From positions 1 through 64,000 of the forward strand of contig NW_026251840.1 of the NCBI RefSeq assembly GCF_025024155.1: 64,000 nucleotides of DNA. The letters are read 5' to 3'. Of the stretch, positions 45,361 through 56,537 are shown one piece after another. A program made the position numbers and the translations under genes. The notes under the pieces are model-generated. The model did not search any database, was not told where the DNA came from, and saw only the letters and a list, made by a program, of their open reading frames with translations. The stretch's first letter is position 1. Every line of letters starts with the position of its first letter. This stretch comes from Gamsiella multidivaricata. Lineage: Eukaryota > Mortierellomycota > Mortierellomycetes > Mortierellales > Mortierellaceae.

Positions 45361-46860
45361 ATGGACCTCGGACTGGAACGTGTCACTCATCTGCTCGAGG
45401 CACTTGCCCCTGCTGTCAACAGCTCATCCCCATCAGTAACCTTGCATCCGCTTCCACCACACCTCGCCTTTCCCATCATTCATGTCGCTGGCACCAACGG
45501 CAAGGGATCGATCTGCGCGTACCTGTCGTCGATCCTCCAGGCGTCTGGTTACCGCGTCGGTCGATACAACTCACCTCATCTCATCACACCCAGGGACACG
45601 ATTCAGATTAACAACCAGCCGATCTCAGAGGCCGATTTTCAATATGTCAGCAATATCGTTAAGCAGAAGGATTCACAGCTGGGCTTAAAGGCGACCTCAT
45701 TCGAGTTGTTGACCGCAATGGCGTTTTATTGGTTCGCCCATGGTCATGATGGCGATGGTCCTCAGTCGGGACAGGATCCTAGTGAGAACCAGGGGGCCGT
45801 GGATATTGCAGTGATCGAGGTCGGCGTGGGTGGTCGATTGGACGCGACAAACATTGTTCCTAGCCCGAAGGTCTGTGTGATAGCGTCCATTGGAATGGAT
45901 CACGGCGCTCTACTAGGCAACACAATCGAGGAGGTCGCGTCAGAGAAGGCGGGTATTATCAAGACAGGAACTCCTGTCGTCATTGCACCGCAAGCTGAGG
46001 GACAGAGGGTGTACAAGGTGCTGGAGGAGAAGGCGTTGGCTGTGGGACTGTCACCGGATCAGATCATCAAGGTGCAGGCAGCTCGTTGGACCGAAGCACA
46101 GGACGATCCAGCTTCGTCGGGAACAACCATGGCAGCAGCAGCAGCAGTGGGACATTGCGCAGTTCTGGAGGACGGATTCAAGTTCTGGATTCCACTGCTG
46201 GGTGATTTTCAATTGGAGAATGCAGCGGCTGCCATTGCCGCGATCCGCGTCTTGCGAGAAGTGGGGAATGATGGCCATGGATATGAGTCATGGAACAAGA
46301 AGATTACAGACGATACGATTCGACAAGGCATCAGGAACACTGTTTGGCCAGGGCGGTTACAATGGATCGAAGGCCCAAATGCTCCAAGAGAGGTCCAGGG
46401 AAGAATACTAGTGGATGGAGCTCATAACCCCGCGGCAGCCATTGCACTGCGCTCCTTCGTGGATGAACACATTACATCGCTGAGTTCAGGTCATGACTCG
46501 AGACGGATACATTGGATCATGGCGTTTACAAAGGGCAAGGATATTGAGGAGATGTTTGATGTTTTATTCTCTGTAGGATCCAGTCATGTCCAATCTGGAC
46601 AGGATACATTCTCAGCTGTGGAGTTTAGTTCGCCCGAGGGTATGCCCTGGGTATCACCTATTCCTGCACAGGAAGTTTGTCAGCGATTACAGCGGCAACA
46701 GGAACGTGTGCATGGCGAAGGGAAGGGCTGCCTCGTTGTCCGTGAGTTTGGAGCGGATCTGAGGGCGGCTTTGGAGAGGGTTGGGAGGGATCGACAGGCT
46801 GGCGACGTGGTTGTACTCTGTGGGTCACTGTACTTGGTTGCAGATCTCTTTCGCTTATAG
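45361..46860 (+). CDS. FOL3: Dihydrofolate synthase (folylpolyglutamate synthase family)
   Basis: Single exon, 499 aa. It ligates glutamate to dihydropteroate, making dihydrofolate for de novo folate synthesis. The Mur-ligase-type ATP loop GTNGKGS is at 44-50. The family signatures IEVGVGGRLDATN, KAGIIK, WPGRL, VDGAHNP, EGMPW and the C-terminal CGSLYL follow. The N-terminus (GLERVTHLLEAL) and the EGMPW and CGSLYL motifs are closer to Fol3 than to the polyglutamylating Met7, but I cannot exclude dual activity. It is intronless, unlike its neighbour GRX5, and about as long as usual with a short insertion after the central domain. AATAAA follows the stop at 46864. Confidence 0.93.
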   Translation: MDLGLERVTHLLEALAPAVNSSSPSVTLHPLPPHLAFPIIHVAGTNGKGSICAYLSSILQASGYRVGRYNSPHLITPRDTIQINNQPISEADFQYVSNIVKQKDSQLGLKATSFELLTAMAFYWFAHGHDGDGPQSGQDPSENQGAVDIAVIEVGVGGRLDATNIVPSPKVCVIASIGMDHGALLGNTIEEVASEKAGIIKTGTPVVIAPQAEGQRVYKVLEEKALAVGLSPDQIIKVQAARWTEAQDDPASSGTTMAAAAAVGHCAVLEDGFKFWIPLLGDFQLENAAAAIAAIRVLREVGNDGHGYESWNKKITDDTIRQGIRNTVWPGRLQWIEGPNAPREVQGRILVDGAHNPAAAIALRSFVDEHITSLSSGHDSRRIHWIMAFTKGKDIEEMFDVLFSVGSSHVQSGQDTFSAVEFSSPEGMPWVSPIPAQEVCQRLQRQQERVHGEGKGCLVVREFGADLRAALERVGRDRQAGDVVVLCGSLYLVADLFRL

Positions 46861-47733
46861 CCAAATAAAGGAATCAGAGACGTAACACAAAGATGAGCGC
46901 GACAATCTTAGTGGGCGAAGTGCGTGACCTGCAGTAGTGGTGCTCGATGGCATCCACTTCTCTCGTCTTCAACTCTTGCTTCTCCTGCTCGCTGTCCTTG
47001 CAGTCTACGCCATCCAACTTACCTGTTGCCCCATTGCAAAAAAAGAGGTAAGAAAAGGCAAGTGCCAGGTCCTCTCGTCGCTTAAACGCTTCTCTGAATC
47101 TGGCAGTTGGATTGGTTTTGGTGGCGGCGGTTTCAGTTTTTCATCGCAGTTTTGGGCTAGTGGCACTCGTCAAGTTGGGGGATGTGCGTCTGTCTTCCCT
47201 TTTTTTTCCCCCCTCAAGGAGGGGGTATGGGGCAAAGTACCAGCTAGTAATAAAGTCACCAATATCGATTATGATGCGATCACAGCTGCAATGGCGATGT
47301 TGAGATCTATTCGATACATGTACCGATATGCTTTCTTGATACGATTGTGTTATCGCGCTGATCTCTTCTCACCGGTGTATGCTGCTGCTGCTCAGCCCTG
47401 GTTTGGTCATCATCGACCCTCTGCTTGCTGGTGAGCCAACAAAACATTCATTCATTGTCCCCAGTGTTTTCTTTATTACTCTTTGCCCCACAGTTCCCTG
47501 GCCCATTCATTTGCTGCCCAAACCTGTGGTATGCATGGCAATATTGTTCTCATGCACGGGAACTCGAGGTCTCTTTTTTTTTTTTGGGTTGCATCTCTCT
47601 TCGTTCATCCTCGTCGCTTTCTCTTTCGCTTTTGCTCCTCTCTTTAATCCCTTCACACTCAACTCTGTACACTTTAACCCAAACAAACATACTATTACAG
47701 CTGCCTTCAGACTAGCAGAAACCATCATTCATC
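46861..47733 (+). promoter_or_regulatory. Promoter region of the 777-aa unknown gene
   Basis: No ORF with coding character. C/T-rich towards the ATG at 47734, with a T11 run near 47575. Confidence 0.35.
46864..46869 (+). terminator. Polyadenylation signal of FOL3
   Basis: AATAAA three bases after the FOL3 stop codon. Confidence 0.4.
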
Positions 47734-50147
47734 ATGACAACATATAAGCAGCGCGCACCTTTCCATCGCCAGAGTAGCAGACACTCGCCCGACGAAGACC
47801 TAACTGAAGCCCGCATTGTCTCTTCAACAAAGGGAACCCAGTCCAATTTCTCTGGCGCCCACGCCCATTCTCATGCTCCTGGTCTGTCGTCAACAAACCC
47901 CTCAGACGAGATTTTTGAAAACGGTCTGGATCAGGAATGGACATCTATTCGTCACACAGCCAGTGCTCGCGTGAGGGCACGGCAACAGCAATACCTCCAC
48001 CAAGCACAGCAACGTGCACAAGAATGGCATTTTGTTCTTGGCCAGTATCAACGACCCCCACTGAGCACAGCAAGCAGTACCGGCACCGTAGCTCAGGGAG
48101 GGATCTCCTCAGATGAATACGAGGACGTTCTTAGCGGGAATGAAGCAGCTTCAGTCATGGACAGTACATGTGGTCGAGGTCTCAGGGATACAACACTACA
48201 ACTACGTCCACAAAGCTATCGAGAGCGAACCAGCAGTATGGGTCAGTTGAGCGCTTACAGTTACTCTGATCTGCCAAGCGAAGAGCTCGAGGACTTGGAC
48301 GAATCCGAAGACTTTTCGATCTGGTCTCAAGACGACGAGGATGTGCATTCGACCTCAACTGTGTCGCGCCCTAGACTGTCCAAGTTCGCGTCCCCCTACG
48401 CAGCCTCGGTTTCGTCAACAACCTCGCTCAACAACATGATTCACCCTTCGTTTGGCCACCACTTCGGAGGAGGCGCTAGTAACCGAATCCAGAACCAAAT
48501 GCCCTTCCACGACGGCTCTGGGAACTTTGTGTCGTATCGCTCGTCATCATCACAGCTAGGATTATCTGATCACGAGTCGGATCATGGTGGGTGGGAAAGC
48601 TCCTCATCCACTACATCCTCGGCCCTCAAAGGGGAACGTATACCTCAGAGCCAACAGACATGGAACGTGGGATCAAGACGACCCGTTTCCTCCACTGAGT
48701 TCGACTCAGTAATTCACAATATTGCTCAACTGCAGACGCGACAAGTCCAACAACCACACAGTAATGCGTCAACATACACCTTTGGGGCTCACGGCAACAC
48801 CTCCTCGCTTCGCCCACCGCTACCGGCCGCCTCTGTGACGCATGGCAAGAAGTCGATTGGACCATCTAAACTTCAAAAGTGCAGCATTTATGAAGCCGAG
48901 ATGGAGGATATTGACGCTATGGTCATTGATATCCCCTCCAAGCAAGGATGGCTCCAGGCGTTTGAGCAGGCCTTGATCGCTTTCAGATCTGGAGAAACCG
49001 AGCTGGATATGGACGATTCGATGCTGGTAAGTGAAGCATGGCCAGCCTGTGTACAGCTATGAATGACATGACAATGACACTAAAGCGAACCGTATTGCAA
49101 CCCTAGGTCAGTCCTATTAGAGCACTGGCGCGTCACTCGACGCAGGAGGATGCAATAGATCTTGTTGGGCTTTCGAAGACTCTGATACCTGAATCGTTGG
49201 CTGGTACCTCAGAATCATTAAAGGCTAGACCCCACCGTTCGTTGCCAAATTCAGACACTACCAATACCGTAACGAGTACTCGCTTGCCTGTGATCACGTC
49301 CTCATCATCAATTGAATCCTTCGCCGGCTCCACTAAGGACAACACATCGGCAGACATGAGGGAAGTAAAGCAACAGATATCAGAGTCATCATTGGAGACG
49401 CTTCAACGACTCCAGAAGAGACACAGGACCAGTTATCAGGACTTTAGCGCTCTGCATGCACCCCTTGCCTCGACTACTTCCTTCGGCATGGAGGGATCTC
49501 AGGCGGACCCCATGCATATCCACTTTTCACCGACCATTGCGATGAATCATCGGACTCAAGACAACAGCTTCGCAGACAGTGGAGGAGAGTCAAGTTCACG
49601 GACGGATATTGTCGACTTTCAAGGCCAGACAAAGTACAAATTTCTTTATCTGCTCCACTGCGTGCTGCGATGTTTGATGGGAATGATAACTAATGCTATG
49701 CGCATTCGTTTTTTCATTGCTCGGTCCAATAGTGAAAGCGATTCGAACTTACTGACCTCAGTGATATCCTCTCTTCGCCGATTCCGTGACCATGTCAAGT
49801 CTAACCTGCTGCATGCAGAATTTGACGACGACGAGGGCGACGATGGCACGCACAAATTTCTATCAGGACTTGGGCTTGAGGGCGATCTAGGGATCGAATG
49901 GGCCACAGCCGGTCGAGGCACACCTCAGTCACTTTTGGATAAGCACTGTGAGAGTAAGCTGCCTGATGCTCCTGTAGCTACACTCGGTCGACATACAGAG
50001 ACCTCGGCAGCTTTTTTCTCAAATTCTAGGCCAAAAAGGGCCATAGCGCGAGAAAGTATTCGGCGCACTGGCAGCGATTGTGGACTGGAAAGTATGCTGC
50101 GCGACCAGACCAAGGAACCTGTCCCGAACACGGCTACTTCCTTTTGA
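47734..50147 (+). CDS. Large Ser-rich protein of unknown function
   Basis: Two exons (47734-49026, 49107-50147) joined in phase 0 give 777 aa. No recognised domain. Residues about 65-110 form a Gln/Arg/Ala-rich helix with conserved-looking aromatic residues (EWTSIRHTASARVRARQQQY ... EWHFVLGQY). 110-370 is Ser-rich and acidic, probably disordered. An ordered-looking segment around 380-430 (VIDIPSKQGWLQAFEQALIAF) precedes the intron. A second possible helix (residues 608-638, YKFLYLLHCVLRCLMGMITN) is hydrophobic and could be an amphipathic or membrane-associated helix. It may be a fungal-specific membrane-peripheral or polarity protein; this is speculation. Confidence 0.75.
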
Positions 50148-50342
50148 AAGCTGGGAACCAGGAAATAAACTCAATTTTGCCACTAACTCTGTTACAAACG
50201 TGATTTACGGGTCAAGTCACACATTCGAATATTCTGTAAACAACCTATGCGCTTCCCCCGCCTTTAGACGAGCAGCGATCTCCATTCATCTTCGCGCCGT
50301 CATCTCTTCGTCGAATCATCACGCTGCTGAAGCAATCACATA

Positions 50343-51205
50343 ATGACCTCTCGAGCAGCAACAGTGGCCATGTCCTCGACTTTGTCCTCAAAGGCTGCCA
50401 CCGCTAACTTCCGTAAACTGATGGCAAGTCCGCAGACGCTGAGCAGGACGCTGGCTGGACTTCGAGTTCGCCCTGCCACTGACTATGTACACCAATGGGT
50501 CCCTGTCCCTGGAGTCGCCACCGCCAAGAAGGGATCTTCATCAACAGCAGCATCAGTATCACCATCACAGCCTGCAGCACCATCAATACTGACGGCCACA
50601 GGAGAGCGTACCCGAATGCGCTGGCAGCAATCGAAGGTCTCGGCGAGAGTGCTGGCAGATATCCGGAAGAAGGTTGCCCGTCTGGAGAAAGCCGGGATTG
50701 CGTTGGCGACTCACCCTGAGACGGGAGAAGCTATTTCTGCGGCACAGCTGCTGAACTTGCCTGCGCCCAAGCCTTTGTCGACAAAGACTGTGCGTATGGG
50801 TAAACCGGATAAGGGTCGCAAGCACGACAGGACTGCGCCTGAGAGGTAAGAAGACTGCCAGAGGCTTCTGCGAGAAAAGTGAAGACGAAAGAAGGAAACG
50901 GAGGATCGGGCTAGGACCGTATACTGATGCCACATCCCTGTGGGTTTGTTTTTGACGCGGATTGTTTATGAATATAGGAAGGCGAAGGTTGCTAAGGCCA
51001 TTGCAGAGATGCCAAAGACGATCGAGACCTGGAAGAAGGTAAGCTATTGTTTATTGCTGCACATATTTCCTTGACGGCACGGCCTCCTTTTTTTTTTTTT
51101 TTTCATTGTTGTTGTCATTATAAATGCTAATGGCCCTGTTGCGTTGTGTATGTTTAGGCCAAGGCTGCTGAAAAGACGAAGACAAAGAGCACTCTGCCAT
51201 TCTAA
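50343..51205 (+). CDS. Mitochondrial large-subunit ribosomal protein mL59
   Basis: Three exons (50343-50845, 50978-51038, 51158-51205) give 203 aa in consistent phases. The N-terminus is basic and Ser/Ala-rich, a presequence. MRWQQSKVSARVLADIRKKV matches the W-x-P-x-KYSLRRQADLVK region of mL59, and the C-terminal part (KGRKHDRTAPERKAKVAKAI, EMPKTIETWKK) matches its second conserved block. mL59 (yeast MRPL25) belongs to the large subunit of the mitochondrial ribosome. The Ala/Ser insertion at residues 63-82 looks lineage-specific. The ATG at 50343 is the first in frame; 50372 starts a different frame. Confidence 0.75.
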
Positions 51206-52709
51206 CCCCCCTCCCCCATCCTCCTGATATCGGAAGCAACATCCCAACGCGTCAGCACGATCAGAATTGATTTTTTTTTCTCTTCAGGAACGACATATAG
51301 AAATCAAATTAAAGACTTTTTGCATGGACGATATTGTGTTGGATTGCAGCTGGTAGTAGGTCCCTATCATCTTGCAGGAAGCGATCCGGTAAAAAAAACG
51401 ACGTTGGTTTTCTATCAAGGAGCTTTGCAGACATAATTTTGCGGACCCATCATTTTGCATGAGGCCATTGGATTAAAGATGGTGTTGGGGAGTTTTCTAT
51501 CAAGGAGTTGTGGGAAGCATTTCCCTCTGTTCCTATGTTTCTAGGTGCATCTGGTAGGACGATCAGGTGCAAGAAAATGCGCCATAGCCATCGTACGATC
51601 TCACTTTGTGACATAAATGTGCCCTGTGCATGTGTATACATGTATGACAAACGCCCTGAAGATGTGTCCTTGTGCAATCGAACCACTTCCACCATTGAAA
51701 CAACCTGTAGACCAACATCGCTACCCCCAAAAAGGACTTTTTAAAAAAAGGGTACAGTTGTAGTATGCGCCGGCGGTAAAGGCGTGCATCTAGTTCTTTT
51801 CCTTCAGACACATGTTTGGGGGCGGGAGACTACAGGGTGCAGACTGAAGGGTGGGGTAAAGCGAGAGCACTTGGAACGACAGATTCAATTGGACTGGACT
51901 GGATTGGACGGATGCTTACACGTACATGCTCATGTGTGTACGCGTTTTTTCTTTCCTTCTCCACTCCCACACACTGCTCCCCGCACTGGTCTCTTCCCTC
52001 CGATGGAGAACGACTTTTATTCCTTCTCCACCTCCCCCCTCTCTCTCCCACTCGCCCCTGCACATCTGCCTCTTGTGCATCTTGTAGAGCTTGCGCTTGT
52101 TTGTCCAGTCGATCTCTCTCCCTCTGGTTCGTTCCCTCGGACCTGAACCCAACCTTGCTGGATACTTTTTTTTTTTCCTGCTCCACAAACCAACTAAAAA
52201 AAAAAATCGCACCAACTGACTGTGTTCCGTCGTATTAAATAGTGTAACAAAACTAAGCGCGCAAGTGCTGCCCTTCCGCTCTTTGTGTCTCCTGTCTCCT
52301 GTCCACAAGGAAAGGAAGAAGGAAAAAGAAGGCGAAGGGCTGCAAGCGAGAGAGAAAGAGGGCAAGGGAAGGGAAGAGGGGAACAACCTTCTTCTCCCAC
52401 GTTTCCTTCTCTTTCTTTCTTTCTTTCCCCCTTCTTCTTTCCTCTTCTTCTTTCTCCGTCTGCATTCTCATTCCTCCTCCCGCTTTCTTTTTTTTTTTTT
52501 TTTTTGCTCATTCCGGAATCACAAAAAGCAAAAGACTAGCGGTCATCCCTTATTTCTCCACACAACTGACACATTCGTACCTGAACTGCACCAGGCGACA
52601 CAATTTCTCCACAAACGTGTTTCCTTTCGCAGCACAAAAAAGGAACTAACACCTCTCCAGTCTTCAATTGCACACCGCTCTACTCTCTACCAATACCGTG
52701 CAGATCCTC
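51206..52709 (+). other. Intergenic: mL59 3' flank and bHLH upstream region
   Basis: Contains an imperfect tandem duplication (51361-51517), then CT- and GA-rich blocks (about 51950-52500) with T/A runs near 52165-52206 and 52489-52505. All ORFs here are composition-driven. No gene is supported. Confidence 0.4.
51361..51517 (+). repeat. Imperfect tandem duplication, about 80-bp unit
   Basis: Two diverged copies: about 51361-51433 and 51447-51517. Each starts with a CATCnTTGCA block and ends with TTTTCTATCAAGGAG (51408 region and 51494 region). The copies differ by substitutions and small indels. Confidence 0.6.
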
Positions 52710-54579
52710 ATGAACTTCTCGTCGCTCCTATCCGACCATGAGCAGAAGGCATTCTCCGCGTTTCTAGGCCAATTAGCTCAGGAGGAGCGCTACAAGCACA
52801 ACTCGTCCGCCCCTCCGTCCACGGACCCTGCGCTATCGCATCAGCAGTTCCAGCACCAGATGCAGCACAGACAGCTGCTGCCCCTGCTTCCATTGTCCTC
52901 TCCGCCAACCTCTTTCAACGATCCCTCATCTGGTGCGGTACAGCAGCAGCGAGATTTAATCCAGCAAATCAGTGCCAATCCTCTTCTGGCACCCGGAGGA
53001 ACTATTGACCCTCATGCGATGAGCCAGGCTTTCCTACAGAACCCGGAGCTGATGGCCCAGGCCAATGCGATCACACAAGCTATGGTTCTCGCGCAACAGC
53101 AACAGATGCAGATACAGCTGCAACAACAACAGCAGCAGCAACAGCAAGAGCAGGCAATGTTAAACCAACACGATCCCCACCATCTGCAAAGCGCCTATCA
53201 ATCAGCGCATCAGCAGTCGCTCCAGCGCCAATACCAAGAAAATTCGCCTCCAGGACAGTACTCGCCTGACCAGCAGCAACAATACTACGGCCGTGGCATT
53301 TATGAACCCACGTCGTCCCCTGGCGGCCCGAGGACGATCACAAAACGAAAATCGCAGACGAACCTGCACACCGGTGATTCGGATGACTTGACACCTCCGC
53401 CTCTGCCTCACAATGGGAGCGTGCATCATCCTGGATCTGGATCGTATTCGTCTTCACCCAATGGCTACTATGAAGCTGGGCATGTGGCGCATGAAAACGA
53501 GGATGAGTATGGGCGACTAACGAAAAAGACGACAAGTCGTAAGGGATCATCTGGCACAGAGTCGTCATTACCTTCCAAGAGTGGCTATCGATCGAGTCGT
53601 GACGGGTACGATGCTCATCAACGCAATGGCGCTCGACGAAAGACAAGCGGATCATCCTCGTATGACATGAGTGGGCGAAGGACGGATTATCATGTAGAGA
53701 AACGGGAGGACAGCGAGGAGATTTCTTTTCCGGGACCAGTTGCAGAGCATCGGAATGGGTTGACCAGCAGCAACGTCTCTGGACTAATGGGCGAGAAGGA
53801 GGTCTCGAGACACCGACAATCTTCATCTGCAGACAGTCAGACATCCAGGACACGCTCGCCACCCTCGAACCAGGCACAGTCAAGAGCCAAGAAGGCGCCA
53901 CACGAGCTGTTGACAGATGCAGAGAAAAAAGCGAACCATATTGCCTCTGAACAGAAGCGGCGCCAGAACATCCGCATTGGATTCGACTCTTTGGTGGAGA
54001 TTGTTCCCACGTTGAGCGAATGCCACCGCAGCGAAGCGCTCATTTTGCAGAAATGTACGGTTTCTGTTTGTTTTGTATTTTTCGGTCATAAGGTCGATGT
54101 TTTATGCGAGAGCTCGAGAAAATAAGATGGTTCCTAACATTACTTCCTACTTTACGATGCACGTTTATAGCCGTTGACTACATTCACCGACTATTGAGTC
54201 AGAAGAACGAACTCAAAACTCGGGTGCGGGACCTGCAGGCCAACCTTGGAGAACCCAACGAGGACGATGACTCTGTAAGTTATCTTTTTTCTTGTCGTTC
54301 GCGAACAACAACAACAACAGAGTTCGTACTTTTTTTCCTTCGTTGCATCTCGAGATCTCTTGTCTTCCCTTCCTTGTCTCACCACGCGGCGCGCTCATTC
54401 ACAGCGCGACTATTTTCTACTTTCCCTGTTTTCTGTTGTCTTTACTCTGGAATGATGGATGTATGTATTCGACCTATAGTACTGTCCCAAAAATCTACAA
54501 TGACTGTCTAACATTCCAAACGTCTCGCTGCTCAATTGGCGGATAGGCATCCGACATGGAGATTGAAATGTACCACTGA
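52710..54579 (+). CDS. bHLH transcription factor
   Basis: Three exons (52710-54054, 54171-54274, 54547-54579) give 493 aa. The bHLH domain straddles the first junction: a basic region at about 408-420 with the H-E-R pattern (NHIASEQKRRQNI) that recognises E-boxes of CACGTG type, then helix 1 (GFDSLVEIVPTL), a loop containing the SEALILQK motif, and helix 2 (SVDYIHRLLSQKNEL). A short leucine-rich extension follows. The N-terminal 400 residues are Gln-rich (Q9 near residue 140), Ser- and Pro-rich. The last exon codes only ASDMEIEMYH; it was chosen because phase fits and the acidic tail is coherent, but another 3' end is possible. The basic region suggests dimeric DNA binding; targets are unknown. 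An in-frame ATG at 52668 would add 14 residues. Confidence 0.85.
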
Positions 54580-55521
54580 AGCCCGGCCGGTCCTGCACCT
54601 TTTTATGTGTATACGATTTTGGGAGAGGGGATTATGCGCAGGATGTGCAAGCTGCGAAAGGCACATCGACAGTTATCCCTTCCTCTTTTTTTTTCCCACA
54701 TTAGCTTTTTTCGATTTTTTCCCCCACATACACCATCCACCTGTACGCCCCACTGATGTATCATGACACTCTTTCCATACCACTATCATGTAAAGCTGTG
54801 CAATCAAGCTAGCTTTGAATGCGCCCTTTTTATCCTTTTCAGTGCTCCCTATATAGTTAATGACCTTGTTCCGACTCCTGTAAATAGTACTTTAGAGTCC
54901 ACGATATCCCCTGCCTAGACTACCACAATTTTTTATGAATCCTACAACCCAGAAACGATCTCCAGTGGTAAATTTTGACTGGGTAGGGTTGGCCCAGTTA
55001 CTGTTTCTATTTATCCGGGCTAGCGAAGGGATCGCGGAGCGCCGTGCTCTCAGGTCAATGTCCACGATATTGTAAGCTTCGATATTGTCCATCGCTTGCA
55101 GCCATCCCCCGAGAGCCTGCGGTCCCTCTCCTTCATGATATAACATAGGCACATCGACGAAATCAAGAACTCATCCGATTTAACAACAGCATAACCCAAC
55201 GATGTAGCTTACGTATTGTATTGATAATAAATATATGGCATTTAATAATGATACTGTGAAGGAAAAGTTAGTAAAAAGCGACGAATAGATCATTAACAGC
55301 GTACCGTCTTAAAATATATCCGTGCATCATCGTGAGTTTATGTGTTGAAGCGTTTAGCGCCTTAAACGGAAAGACTAGGCCTTAGGCCTTGTGGATCTTT
55401 TAAGTCATTATGTAGGCCGCCCTGTCGAATCGATGGTGCGCAACGCGTCGTGGGTCGCTAAATTTCTTTCCGCTCAGATTGTTCTCTGGCACTCTCAATG
55501 TCTCTTTCTCATGAACTTGGA
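54580..55521. other. Intergenic, no supportable gene
   Basis: 3' flank of the bHLH gene followed by AT-rich sequence. A minus-strand ORF of 86 codons (54892-55152) has no recognisable motif. Confidence 0.35.
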
Positions 55522-56537
55522 TCAGTAAAGGGGATCCGGCTCAGGAATTTGACGCTGTGTTTCCACCGATCCGAACTTGGTTGACTTGAACGAGGTTTTG
55601 AGTTCTGTAACACTTGGATTTAACTGCAGCGTCTCTCCTCCTTGTTCCGCTTGTAAAATCGTAGCTGACCGTCGGGCGCTATCGCTTTTTTTCTTTTTGA
55701 TTCAGCCAGTTCCTGTACGAAAACGTCGGGCTGTGAAAGAGCGACCCATCTCACCAGCTGGTTCGTGGCCAGACTGGGGTAATGGGTGTCCAGCGCATAG
55801 AACGTTGTGGACACAGCCTTGCCTTGCCGGGGTCTACCCCCAGCGACATCCATGTCGTCCCTATATTGCCCGAAAGCTTCAGAGTATGCCTGTGAATCTG
55901 GAAACAACGTCTCGATATCCTTCATCTGAATCTGGTCTTTGGAAGACTGATAACAGGGCCTGATGTCGAATGCCAGGACTTGTAACTACACTTTATCTGT
56001 GCGTAAAATAGCGATGTCGGGGTCGTGCGAGAATTTAGAAATGGGCTGAGGAACCTGGCGCTCGTCCGCGACCGCCCTTTTCCCCTCTCTATCAAATTCG
56101 AAAGTTCTCTTCACGTACTACACCAGAGAGACTGACTCGTAGGTACTCTCGAACTCCCGTTTCAGCGCCACTATTGCCGTTGGTTCTTTGTATGTCGCCG
56201 TGTTGAGCAAGTTGCTTCAGATTTTCTAATGCTTCAATGGCTAAGTAAAAGCGACCGACAGCTCTTCTCCGTTGTCATGAGACCCTATTCCTCTACAATG
56301 GTTGGCTCGTGTGGGCGAAGACCGAAATAGATCTAAAGGCTGATCTTCCTTGCGATTTTCAGAAAGGATGATTAACATGCAGGCAAACTCGCGTACGATC
56401 TGGCTAAAGTAACTCGATCCGGCGAACCGTTTTGATAAGATGCAAGGGATGTTCAGAACGACCATTTTGAAAATTGTCGACTTGATCGAGAATAAAAATA
56501 CATGGACTCTAGATTGGCTTTTGGCCTTTCGTGTCAA
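55522..56537 (-). pseudogene. Decayed gene of unknown family
   Basis: Along the minus strand, coding-like peptides follow one another in changing frames. FAGSSYFSQIVREFACMLII (about 56430-56370) comes first. After a frame change, GRFYLAIEALENLKQLAQHG (near 56255-56195) leads into SGAETGVREYLRVSLSGVVR. After another change, VPQPISKFSHDPDIAI and then VLAFDIRPCYQS. The longest intact piece (55925-55620) contains TLFPDSQAYSEAFGQY, LDTHYPSLATNQLVRW and PDVFVQELAESKRKKAI. A last frame change leads to FKSTKFGSVETQ and TGA at 55524-55522. At least three frameshifts and several stops imply a pseudogene. I do not recognise the family; an effector-like, NTPase-linked or mobile-element-borne gene are all possible. 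Confidence 0.45.

Noticed and set aside
54405..54456. Alternative third exon of the bHLH gene starting CGCGACTAT
   Set aside because: In phase, but gives a hydrophobic Phe/Leu tail; the exon at 54547-54579 gives an acidic tail more typical of the protein and a better acceptor context.
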